A DNA stretch of 64,000 nt. Origin: Theobroma cacao (lineage: Eukaryota; Streptophyta; Magnoliopsida; Malvales; Malvaceae). The stretch covers positions 3,513,190-3,577,189 of the forward strand of contig NC_030853.1 of the NCBI RefSeq assembly GCF_000208745.1. Reading direction: 5' to 3'. A model generated the notes under the pieces. That model searched no databases and was not told where the DNA came from. It saw only the letters and a program-made list of their open reading frames with translations. Positions 11,503-21,319 of the stretch are shown here, piece after piece (within the stretch, counting starts at the first letter, position 1; the number at the start of each line of letters is the position of its first letter). The translations under genes and the position numbers were made by a program.

Positions 11503-12420
11503 GCGTCCACACCCTACCAGTCGTACCTCTCTCTTCTTTTTTCCTCTTTTTTTGTTTATTTTTCATTTATTTTTAGTTAATGATTTTTTTTAATTTTGTT
11601 ATAATTTTTATAGTGTCTACAGATTGTATGGCATGTTGTTTGAAAGAAATGAAAAAAAGAATATTGTGGATGGAGGATTGAGAAACAAAGTATTGAAAGT
11701 TAGATAGATAACGATGCATGTAAACTAGGAAATAATCGAGTGAAAGTGAGAATGATTGTTGCTACCATATATGTGGATTATGTGTGGAAATATAAGATGG
11801 ATTTGGGCAAAAATTATTTAGAAAGGTTGAAGTAGGCACGTGACATCATAAATAAGTTGCCGGTGATATAATCTAAGGAATTACATAAGCAATGGATATA
11901 AGTAATTTTAGTAAAAATGTATTAAAAGTTAATTGAAGATGGTTTCATGATAGGATGAAAAATATAAATTTGAGTAAGGATTAATTGATTGAAGTGTTGC
12001 CCGTATACATATGTAATTAAATATATTGAGTTCGTATTATTGCTAGGAAGTGCAGAGATAAGGTTAGAGTACTGTGGTGGCATGTCGGAGTAAATAACGA
12101 ACAACCGGCCAGTGAAAATAGTTAGAGACACCTCTGAACAAATAGCGATTTAATATCTCGTTGTTGCCAGGTGAGTGAACTTGCATTTCAAAATGTTTTG
12201 GGGAAATGTTTACATGTTTTAATGAATCATTTGAGAATTTTATCTGTTTTTGCTTTAAAATTGCCTAGGAACAAGTCCTTGATAAAATGTTTTGATGTTG
12301 TGAAATGTGAAATGTGTAAAAGGATGAATCCATATGTTTTGTATAATGTTGATATACATATATATATATATATATATACTATATCATAAATGGTACCATT
12401 ATGTGACAAAGGTAACCGTG

Positions 12421-12600
12421 CATGAGCTGGGTGAGATGTGGTGTCTGACTATGTGCACGATGTGGTGGGATGCACATGAGCTGGGTGAGGTATGGTGTCT
12501 GGCTATGTGCACGATGTGGTGGGATGCACATGAGCTGGATGAGATGTGGTGTCCGGCTATGTGCACGATGTGGTGGGATGCACATGAGCTGGGTGAGATA
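12421..12600 (+). repeat. 54-bp tandem repeat
   Basis: Units beginning CATGAGCTGG start at 12421, 12475, 12529 and 12583, giving three full copies plus a partial one. Units differ by a few substitutions. The period is a multiple of three, so all frames stay open, producing repetitive small ORFs on both strands. It sits in the 3' part of the Tekay-like LTR. Confidence 0.9.
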
Positions 12601-13230
12601 AAATGTTTTCTGAAAATTTCCTCTCTTTTCGATTTCATGATAAATATGGTTCTTTCATCATGAAATGATCTAATAACCAAGGGTTTAAGGAGGGATTTTA
12701 ATAAGAACTTGAACTAAGTTGCATTGTTTTCAAAAATGTGCATCATGATTTCTTAACCTTCCTTAACATTGCTTGTTCCCTTCCTATGTTCACTCACTGA
12801 GTTTGTACTCATGTTTTTAAAATTCATGTTTTAGGTTTCCTGAGTTAAAGGTGATTGGATCCTAGGACGAGGTGCTCCTCCTTATACATTGCTCGGTAGG
12901 TTTAACGTGACACTAAGTGTTATCAATCGTGTCCAAAGTCACTCCGCTGACAGTCAAGGTCTAATTATGTGTATATGAATATTTAATGTGAAACATTAAG
13001 AATCATTTGTTAATCTATTTATGAATATATTGGTAGATGATGCCATTATCAATGTATGATTGGGTTTTATGAATCATTTTCAAATAAACGGTATTTGAAT
13101 ATTTCGAGCTTTGGATTCTAAAGGAATAGGGATTAATGTATAAGATCAATTAAGTAGGCTTACTTGGGCTTAGTAAGCTGAGCCCATTAGGCCCTTGAGT
13201 CGGTCATGGCCCGAAAATTAGGCTGTGACA

Positions 13231-13852
13231 GAAAGAGCTTATATGCTTCGAATGCAATAAGCCATTACATTTCAGGTCAGAATGCCCCTTGCTGAAGGAA
13301 GAAACGCCAAAGAAAAACAAAAAATCGAAGAAGGCAATGGTGGCTACAACTTGGTCAGATAGTGATACTTCAAGTTCTGATGCTAAAGAAAGAGCAAATT
13401 TATGTCTGATGGCATAGGATGATGAATTTGAGGTATCTTCAACTCCTTGTGATATTTCTATTGATGAAATTCAAGAAGAGTATGAATGTCTTTATGATGA
13501 ATTTGAAAAACTTGCTTCAAAATACAAGATTTTAAAGAAAAAGAATGCATCTCTTGAGACAGATTTAGAAAAGATTAGACATGAATTTAATTCTATTTTT
13601 GAATAAAGAAACATTCTTCAAATAGAACTAGAACATTCAAAAACAGATTATGAAATTCTCAAATTGGAATTAGAAAATAGAATTGAAGCTTTACAAAATG
13701 CAATTGAAGAAAATGTTGTTCTTAAGAATATGAGAAAAGAAACTTCAAGAAGAAATACATACTTCAAGAAAAATTCTGATAAGGTATCATCTAGATGTTA
13801 TAGTTGTGATAGAATTGGTCATTTATCCTATGATTGCTATGGCTTTGTGATA
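13231..13852 (+). pseudogene. Copia-B gag, 3' part with two zinc knuckles
   Basis: Gag resumes after the solo LTR with CFECNKPLHFRSEC, a CX2CX4HX4C knuckle (about 13249-13290). A Ser/Asp-rich and then coiled-coil-like Glu/Lys/Leu region follows (to about 13760). A second knuckle, CYSCDRIGHLSYDC, lies at 13797-13838. The two-knuckle layout with an intervening coiled coil fits SIRE-type Copia gag, which packages element RNA. An in-frame stop occurs near 13416 and another near 13603. The second knuckle runs straight into the integrase core, so the protease region is missing. Confidence 0.8.
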
Positions 13853-14640
13853 GTTGATGACTACTTTAGGTATACTTGGGTCTACTTTCTTGCTCATAAG
13901 AATAATGTTCTACCTACTTTTATCAATCATTGTAGGAAGGTTGAAAATGAAAAAAGACTTGTCATAGTTAGCATTAAAAATGATCATGAAGGTGAATTTG
14001 AGGGAGATGAGTTTGAAAACTTTTGTAATGAAAAGAGATTGGATTATAATTTCTCAACACCTAGAACACCTCAACAAAATGGGGTTGTAGAAAGAAAAAA
14101 TCGAACCTTGAAAGAAGTGGCCCGAACCATGCTTTGTGAAAAACAATCTACCAAAGTACTTTTGGGCAGAAGCTGTCAACACAGCATCTTACATCCTTAA
14201 TAAAGTCTCAATATCAAAAACCCCATATGAACTATACAAAGGTAGAAAACCAAACATCTCTCACCTTAAAAGCTTGGACTGCAAATGCTTTGTGTTGAAC
14301 AATGGAAAACATCCTCTAGGAAAGTTTGATACTAAGAGTGATGAGGCTATATTTCTAGAATATGCATTGAACTCAAAAGCTTACAGAGTCTCTAACAAAA
14401 GATCTTTAACCGTTGAGAAGTCTATCCATGTAGTTTTTTATGAATCTAATGCCTTGCAAAAGAAAATTCCTGCTGATGAAAATGATACAGATGACCTTGA
14501 AAGACAAATGGAAGAAATGAGCTTAGGTAATAAGAAAAACAATGAAGAAAATTTCCTAGGAAAAGAAACAAAACCTCCACCCATAGAAACCTTGCAAAGG
14601 ACTGAAAATCAACACAATGATCTTCCAAAGAGCTAGAGGT
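13840..14640 (+). pseudogene. Copia-B integrase fragment
   Basis: The reading begins at VIVDDYFRYTWVYF, the first catalytic Asp block of the Copia integrase core, without the usual HHCC amino-terminal zinc domain. The second Asp block reads NDHEGEF (usually SDHGGEF), and the Glu block PQQNGVVERKNRTL is intact. A frameshift near 14140 moves the reading into the frame of 14136-14636, which carries the WAEAVNTASYILN and TPYEL.KGRKPN segments normally downstream. Integrase would insert the cDNA into chromosomal DNA. The missing amino-terminal part and frameshift make this copy inactive. Confidence 0.85.
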
Positions 14641-16283
14641 ATATCAAGGATCATCCACAAGAGCAAATCATACGTGATATTTCTCAAGGAGTCAAAACTA
14701 GAAGAAGAACTAGAGAAACATGTGAATTCACAACTTTCATCTCACAAATTGAGCCTAAAAGCTTTGCAGAGGCAGAAAAAGAAAAAAGTTGGATATTAGC
14801 CATGCAAGAAGAGCTTGATCAATTTGAGAAAAACCGAGTATGAACACTAGTTTCTAGGCCACTAAATCATCCCATTGTAGGCACAAAATGGGTGTTCAAA
14901 AATAAGGTAGATGAGCAAAGAAATGTTATTAGGAACAAAGCTAGGTTAGTGGCTCAAGGGTATAACCAAGAGGAAAGAATTGACTATGATGAAACCTTTG
15001 CCCCTATTGCTAGGATAGAAGCTATAAAATTGTTGTTGGCATTTGCATGTTTCATGAACTTCAAATTATTCCAAATGGATTTGAAAAGTGCCTTTTTTTA
15101 ATGGTTTCATCCAAGAGGAAGTTTATGTCAAACAACCCCCTGGATTTGAAGACTTTGAAAAGCCTGATTATGTCTTCAAATTGAATAAGGCTTTATATGG
15201 ATTGAAACAAGCTCCTAGAGCTTGGTAAGAGAGGTTTTCAAAGTTTCTAGTTGAAAAAAGGTATGTTAGAGGAAACATTGATACAACATTGTTTATTAAA
15301 AAATGCTTGAATGATTTAATTATTGTTCAAATCTATGTAGATGATATTGTGTTTAGTGCTATTAATGAGGCTTTGTGCAATAACTTTGCTGAAGAGATGC
15401 AAGGTGAATTCGAAACGAGCATGACGGGTGAGCTGAAATTCTTTCTTGGCCTTCAAATCAAACAAAGTGAGGAGGGAATCTTCATCAGCCAAGAAAGGTA
15501 CATTCAAGACATGCTGAAAAAGTTTGACATGCTGAAGCTAAAATCAATTAGCACACCAATGATTCAATCCACAAAACTTGATGCTGATGAAAAAGGAAAA
15601 AGTGTTGATCAAAAGCTCTATAGAAGTATGATTGGATCATTACTTTATTTAATAGCTAGTAGGCCTGATATTCAATTCAATGTATGCTTGTTTCCACGAT
15701 TTCAATCACAACCCAAAGAATCACACTTGATTACTGTTAAAAGAATCTTTAGATACCTTTTAGATACATAACTCTAAGAATATGGTATCCTAGAGAATCA
15801 TTCTTTAATCTTATTGGATATTCAGATGTAGACTTTGCTGGAAGCAAAACAGATAAAAAGAGTACTAGTGGAACTTGTCAGTTTCTGGGAAGTATTCTTG
15901 TGTCCTGGTCAAGTAAGAAACAGAATTCTATTGCACTGTTCACAACTGAAGCTGAATATATTTCTTTAGGTAGTTGTTGTGCTCAGATTTTGTGGATTAA
16001 ACAACAATTAAAAGACATTGAAGTAATAATGCATAATTTACCAATATTTTGTGATAACACAAGTGCCATCAACATCTCAATGAATCCTGTCCAGTACTCT
16101 AGGACCAAACATATTGAAATTAGACATCACTTTATTAAAGACCATGTGACGAAAAGAGACATTAAGATTGAATTTGTTAACACTTTACAACAATTAGCCG
16201 ATATATTCACCAAGCCCCTAAATGAGGAAAGATTCTGTGAAATTAAGAGAAATCTAGGAATGATTAATGTACAGGAGTTTTAG
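14640..16283 (+). pseudogene. Copia-B reverse transcriptase and RNase H
   Basis: RT motifs appear in order: WVFKNKVDE..., [53 protein letters not shown], the catalytic YVDDIVF (15337-15357) and LKFFLGLQI. The RNase H part (15778-16283) has SGTCQFLGS, LVSWSSKKQNSIALFTTEAEY and a LADIFTKPL tail. Defects include a frameshift at a T-run near 15098, a stop at 15226 in the AW(Y)ERF block, and a frameshift near 15770. Domain order (integrase before RT) is diagnostic for Copia. Confidence 0.9.
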
Positions 16284-16689
16284 GAAATTTGTGAAATTTT
16301 TCATTCATAAGACAGTAGGCAGTTAGTTGATTAAAATAATTGCTTAATCAACTAAGAGCATTCTGTTTCCTTAAATAATAAGACTCAGCCAGATAAAATG
16401 AATAAAACAGTAACAGGAAACAGAGACAGCCTATCGGGTGAAGAAAAAAGAGGGAAAAACTGCTTAACTGAAAAAAAAAATAAAAATGAAAGGCAAATTT
16501 TTTAATTTTGAAAGAGAAGGTTACCAACCATATTTAAAGAGGGGGAGACTGATGGTTTTTGAGAAAAATTAATATCTCTTAACTCATTCTCTCTTCATTT
16601 TCTCTCATCTGAAGTCGACCTTCTTAAAACTGAAATTCGTCATTCCCAAATTTACGAAACCCTAAGCCAAAAACTGCTCAAAACCAAAT

Positions 16690-18551
16690 GGCAAAATCCT
16701 CTCTACCTAAAGACATCCTAAAAAATAAGAAGGGTAAACGGTCAATGGAAAAGAGTCCATCAACATAAATTCAGAAAACGAAGAAAAAAATTGAGTCCGT
16801 TTCTACAATTGTGAAAATTGGGAAGAAGTAGAAAAAGAAGGAACAAAAAGCAGAGAAAAACAAAGAAAAAGGAAAACTCTCCAAGAAAGGTAATCTTCCG
16901 TCCTCAAAGTTTAGAAACAAAGCTCATGAGGATAGGTTTAGGAAGATAGAAAATGCTCCCATTACATGTGGTAGAATTATCGATTTGGATAGCTTTGTTG
17001 AGACCTTCAAAATTTAAGTGGGTTTATCGGATTATTTTGAGGAAATGAAATTGAAGAAATTAGCACTTTTAAGAATAGAACCTATAGTGCTAGCCTTGTA
17101 AACGAATTTTATACAAGCATAGCATTAGATGAGAATGAACTTGAGAAACTTGAGGATTTTATTAATGATGGTCTGAATGGAAAAGAGTTTGTGGTGACTA
17201 TTGCAGATTTAGGAAATCTGCACAAAATTGAACGTGAAGAGGGTGATTATGAAATTCTTGACAATTATGATCCCTCATCTTTGTGAGAGATAATCACAGG
17301 AAAGAAAGAAAGGTAGTCATCCAAAAGTTATGTTAGTCTTATCAAAAGCCCTCACATTAGAATCCTACATTACTTTATTACAGCAAATATTCATGGGAGA
17401 AGTGGCAATTTCAGCTATGTAAGTCTTTAGGACATGTGGCTAATGGAGCATGCCTTCAATACTGCTCCACTCAACTTGAGCTGATTCATGATTGACAAGA
17501 TGAGAGGAGCTTGTCAGATTGATAAAGTAAATCTACCTTATGGGAATATAATCACCTCACTAGTAAAGAAAAAAGAGAAATAGAGCTCTAGGTATGAGAA
17601 TGATCAAGCAAAGAGCAGGGACCAAGCAATTTACCTTGGAAGTCTGCTAAAGATGGGGTACAAACTTGAAGGTGAAAAATTTGTTAAAACCCCCAATGCC
17701 TCTACAATCCCTGCTCAAACAGAGACAACCCCCTCCCAAATCTCTAACGACATGATTTTGAACTTGCTGATGAGGATCAATGGAAAACTCACTGATCAAT
17801 CAGCAAAGATGCAGCAAATTGAAGATAAATTGAAAGAATTGGAAAATGTGATAAAGGAAAAAGGAAAATTTGCTATTGACCCTGCAGTTAAAGACACCTC
17901 TGCAACTGCAAGTCCAGAACAAGCTAAACAAGCTGCTGAAAATCCTGTCTTTCAAGTTGAAGGTCAATCTGATCAACCAAGGAAATCTTCTTTTCCTGAG
18001 CCCCAAAATGAAGAAGAATCCAATGAAGGCACTGAGATACTTGGATCTTTTAATGACAACCCTCCACCTAAGGAACCTCAGCCAGAACAGCCTTTTCCAC
18101 CTAACTCTGAGGAAGTATCAATCATGGATTTTTTCATCAAATGGTCAAAGAAGAACAAGCAGAGAAAGAAGTAGCAAAAGCCAAAGCTCAAACATCAGCA
18201 TCAACAAGAAAGTCCACTGAATCTGTTCACACTTCCAAAAAAAGTGTACCTGCTGATAAAGAGTAAAAGCAAATAGCTGCATCCACCAAAGACACATCCC
18301 AACCGATTGGTAAAGGCAGAAAAACCATGGCCACCAAGAAAAAAACCATCAGAAGAAGAAAATCCTCAAGGCTGGCTGACAAAACCAAGCCTGCTACTAA
18401 AACTTCCACCCATGATCCAGTACAAATCTCAAACACATCCCCTACTAAATCCTCATCCCAAAGAGCTTCCCTTGCATCCTCTCCAAAACCCCTTACTGTT
18501 CACTATGGAACAAATGAATCAACTCCCTCAAAATCTTCATCTGCTCCTTGA
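16690..18551 (+). pseudogene. post-pol extra ORF of the SIRE-like element (plant transposon-protein type)
   Basis: After pol comes about 300 bases of leader-like sequence. A start codon at 16688 then opens a Lys-rich amino terminus, a region with VNEFYTSIALDE and HYFITANIHGRSGN, and one with LPYGNIITSLVKK. These resemble the 'putative plant transposon protein' domain found downstream of pol in many plant LTR elements. The open stretch 17653-18174 adds a predicted coiled coil (KMQQIEDKLKELENVIKEK) and a Pro/Glu-rich segment. A frameshift then leads into a Lys/Ser/Thr-rich basic tail (RRRKSSRLADKTK). Several stops lie in 16768-17585. Function is unknown; such ORFs are sometimes called envelope-like, but I see no convincing membrane or signal segment. 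Confidence 0.6.
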
Positions 18552-19131
18552 TGCTTACTTTTTGATAATGACAAAAAAAGGGAGTAATAGAAAGCTTAAG
18601 GGAAATAAAAAGATTAGGGGATATAGAAGGTAGGAATGATCTAGGGGTAATTTAAGCATTAAGTTATTTTTGTTTTGCTGACAATTGAACACTTGAATTA
18701 TGTTATTAGGTTGAAAATTGGATGTTAATAAGCTGTTTATATTATTTTGTTTGCTAATAACTTCGTGGTATTTCTATTGAATTGTGAATGGAATTTTGTT
18801 GTTGTGAATGGAATTTTGTTGTGAACAAGTATGGATGTCGATTATGATATTTTGTTGGATAGTTAATGGCATTTAATTTTGGAATGGATAAGGTTTGATA
18901 ACAACAAACTAATGACAAACAGTTAGTTACAATATTGATATTCTGTCAAATGCTTGTATATATATACTTGTCATTTTTTAAGAAGTAATAAACACTTGTT
19001 GAATTAAAAAATAAAATTATGCATACATTAAGAGGGAGCACACACTTAGGGGGAGAAAACCCTCATTTTGTACAAAACAAAAAGGAACTAATAGACACCA
19101 TGCTGTTAATCAAAGAATGTTTTGTCATCAT

Positions 19132-19147
19132 CAAAAAAATGGGAGAT
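19132..19147 (+). other. Copia-B polypurine tract
   Basis: CAAAAAAATGGGAGAT sits directly before the TGTTGG start of the 3' LTR. It is a purine-rich plus-strand primer site as expected for this position. Confidence 0.75.
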
Positions 19148-20341
19148 TGTTGGCTCCATTAGTTTTTAATGATAACAAAACATTCTCATTCATTTATGTC
19201 TAACCATGCTACTTGAGTGTGCAGAATGAAAAATGTATGACAATAATAAAATAATCATTAAAAAGCAAACATCAAATCCCATAAGAATGAGGAGCTACAT
19301 TTAAGCCATAAAACAGAAGTCACTTAGTTGGATAATTAAAGGAGTAAGTCAACTAAACTCAAAAGTGAAGATGGCCAGTTTAGAAACAAAACCAACTTAA
19401 TCAACTAAGAGATATTGTTAGCGACTAAGTGTTTACTGCCAGAAGCCGAGTTCAGAAACAAAACCGACTTAATTGACTAAGAGGAATAGTTAGTCGACTA
19501 AGAGCTTACTGCCTAAAACTGGGATCATAAGACAGAACCAATTTAATCGACTAAAAAGTATGTTAATCGACTAAGAGCTCTCTGTTTGAAAATTTAAATT
19601 TGAAGCTAGAAGACAAATTAATGGCTCGAACCAACTCCAAACTGTTTCCAACGGTTAGAATCTGTCAAACACCAATCAGAGTTATTTCTTCAAGTATAAA
19701 AACCCTTCCCAATGGCTAAGAACAAGATTTGTGTTCCAAGATCAAAAAGAGCTTAAATATAGCAAAAATCCTCTGCATACTTTTTGCACTTCACTCCTAT
19801 CCTTGTAACAAATTGAAGCACTTCACTTTGTACCACTCATATCAAGTTAGTGATCATAAGTACACTTTTATTTCTCTTCTCCTTGTATACTTAGAGTGAA
19901 CGAGTCACTCTAAGGGGTTAATTCAAGCTTGGGTTGCTTGATTGGTTGCATAGGTTCTAACTCATCCTAGTAAAAGTTAGTTTGGGTTTTGGTTAATCCC
20001 AGGAAAAACCATTGTTAAGGTTGTGGCTGAGCCTACTAAAAGTCATTGTAAAGCTTGGTGGGAGCTTGGGAATTCCACCATTTTTAGTGATTTGATTTGG
20101 AAAATCCTTGGTTGAACAATCAAGGTACTGGATGTAGGTCTTTGACCGAACCACTATAAATTGTTGAGTATTGTCTGCTCTATTTTTAATTTTCTTTTTC
20201 ATTCTTTCTTAAACAATTCCCTCATCTTGTATCGAATCAGCCATTATTAATCTTAAACTTACCCTCAATTTAGAGCCAATTTTAGTAAGAGCCAAAAAGT
20301 GCTATTCATCGCTCCTCTAACACATTTACTTGGGACCAACA
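19148..20341 (+). repeat. Copia-B 3' LTR
   Basis: TGTTGGCTCCATTAG...GGGACCAACA, similar along its length to 5143-6316 and carrying the same TTAATCGACTAAG-type repeats (about 19395-19580). It has small indels and scattered substitutions relative to the 5' LTR. It is followed by the CTTGG target duplication and the remainder of the Copia-A LTR. Confidence 0.9.
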
Positions 20342-20750
20342 CTTGGTTGTTGTTCTATGTTCTAACTTAGCCTTAGAAAAGTTAGTTTGAATTTTTGTTG
20401 ATCTCGAAAAATACCATTGTTAAAGGTTGTGGCTGAGCTTGTGAAAAGCCATTCTAAAAGCTTGGTGGAAGCTTGTGAATTCCACTGAATTTAGTGAAGT
20501 AATTTGGAAATCCTTGATTAGGAGATCAAGGTAATGGACGTAGGTGTAAAGGACTCAACCACTATAAATCATTGTGTTTTGTTTACTTTCTTTTATTTTC
20601 TTCTCACTCTTGACACTTAAATCATTCTTCCAACAAACTTTAAACTTCCACTTTCAAATTCCCTTCATTAGCTCTTAACTTAGAAAGAATTTTCTTATCA
20701 TTCGGAAAGTTCTATTCATCCCCCCTCTAGCACACTCTTTGGGCGCAACA
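20342..20750 (+). repeat. Copia-A 5' LTR, right part
   Basis: Resumes the LTR interrupted at 5142 and ends GGGCGCAACA, followed by a primer site TGGTATTAAAGC (20753-20764). Over this part it aligns with the last roughly 400 bases of the Copia-B LTRs. Confidence 0.8.
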
Positions 20751-21310
20751 AGTGGTATTAAAGCCTAATCCATAATTTTAGGTCTTAACATACTTAAGGA
20801 AGATCCCAATGGCTCTTCAAAAATCTATTGTTGTCGAGAGATAGTCCATAAATAAACTACCTCTGTTTGATGGATCAAACTACCCCTATTGAAGCACCAG
20901 AATGTCTATTTACATAAGAGTAATAGATTATGAAATGAGGGATGTTATCACTGATGGACCTTATATCCCTTCGACCATAGATGTTGTGACCAGTGAAAGA
21001 ATTCCTAAGCCGAGAGTGAAATGGACTAAAACTGAAACCAAAAAAGTCCAAACAAATTTTAAGGTAATTAATACTCTACATTGTATGTTGACTCTCATAG
21101 AATTTAACAAAGTGTCAAGCTGCATCACTATCATACAAGTTTAGGACAAACTTATAATCATTCATGAAGGGACTTCACAAGTCAAAGAGCCCAAAATTTC
21201 TTTGATAACCCATAACTATAAAATGTTCAAGATGGAACCTAATGAAGTTATCTATAAAATGTTTGATAGGTTTACTAACATCATCAACAAACTTAGTTAG
21301 TTAAAACAAG
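20751..21310 (+). pseudogene. Copia-A gag fragment, truncated
   Basis: Starts near 20810 (ATGGCTCTTCAAAAATC) and matches the Copia-B gag beginning: LFDGSNYPY, RMSIYIRVIDYEMRDVI, then KVIIHEGTSQVKEPK-like and MFDRFTNIINKLS blocks with stops. The similarity ends at about 21305 within the INKLS block, where the sequence changes to the unrelated mobile-domain gene. Everything downstream of this element (pol, 3' LTR) is missing, so Copia-A was truncated by a deletion or rearrangement. Confidence 0.75.
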
Positions 21311-21319
21311 TGTCAAGAC

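Larger units (their letters stand above)
8464..11621 (+). mobile_element. Tat/Ogre-like solo LTR (or LARD) nested in the Tekay-like LTR
   Basis: Starts TGTCGTAAAG and ends AGTGTCTACA, with a perfect 5-bp target duplication GATTG at 8459-8463 and 11622-11626. The start region (CACCCGGGGAAGGATTAGCA near 8675) and the TGTCTACA end are reminiscent of plant Tat/Ogre LTRs. No gag or pol domain is present. It contains three related modules with a TCCCACCA..TGGTGGGA-type hairpin, an AT/GT microsatellite, a C/T-rich stretch and two strong stem-loops near the 3' end. It could be one long solo LTR or a large non-autonomous element. I could not find two LTRs within it. Confidence 0.75.
7275..13230 (+). 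mobile_element. Tekay/Del-like Gypsy solo LTR, itself containing a nested LTR
   Basis: Starts TGTAATACCC and ends GGCTGTGACA, the terminal sequences typical of plant chromovirus (Tekay/Del) LTRs. It is flanked by GGAAG (7270-7274) and GAAAG (13231-13235), a target duplication with one mismatch. Leaving out the insert plus one duplication lets the Copia-B gag read on into its zinc knuckle, which independently fixes both borders. Without the 3.16-kb element at 8464-11621 its length is about 2.8 kb, plausible for one LTR. No internal direct repeat or coding domain is visible, so it is read as a solo LTR left by LTR-LTR recombination. Confidence 0.8.
5143..20341 (+). mobile_element. Copia-B: SIRE/Maximus-like LTR retrotransposon, disrupted by nested LTRs
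   Basis: It has two similar LTRs of about 1.2 kb (5143-6316 and 19148-20341), a tRNA-Met-like primer site after the first and a polypurine stretch before the second. Between them the order is gag, integrase, RT, RNase H, which is the Copia order. An extra open region follows pol. The large LTRs, post-pol ORF, purine-rich post-pol sequence and gag type suggest the SIRE/Maximus lineage (inference). About 5.96 kb of the internal region is a later Tekay-like solo LTR. Stops, frameshifts and a protease deletion make it non-autonomous. The LTRs differ at several percent of positions by eye, so the insertion is not recent. Confidence 0.9.

Noticed and set aside
12334..12663. Repetitive open frames on both strands
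   Set aside because: Produced by the 54-bp tandem repeat, whose period is divisible by three.
7275..13230. Complete element with two LTRs
   Set aside because: No direct repeat pairs the two ends and no gag/pol is present between them, so a solo LTR with a nested insert explains it better.
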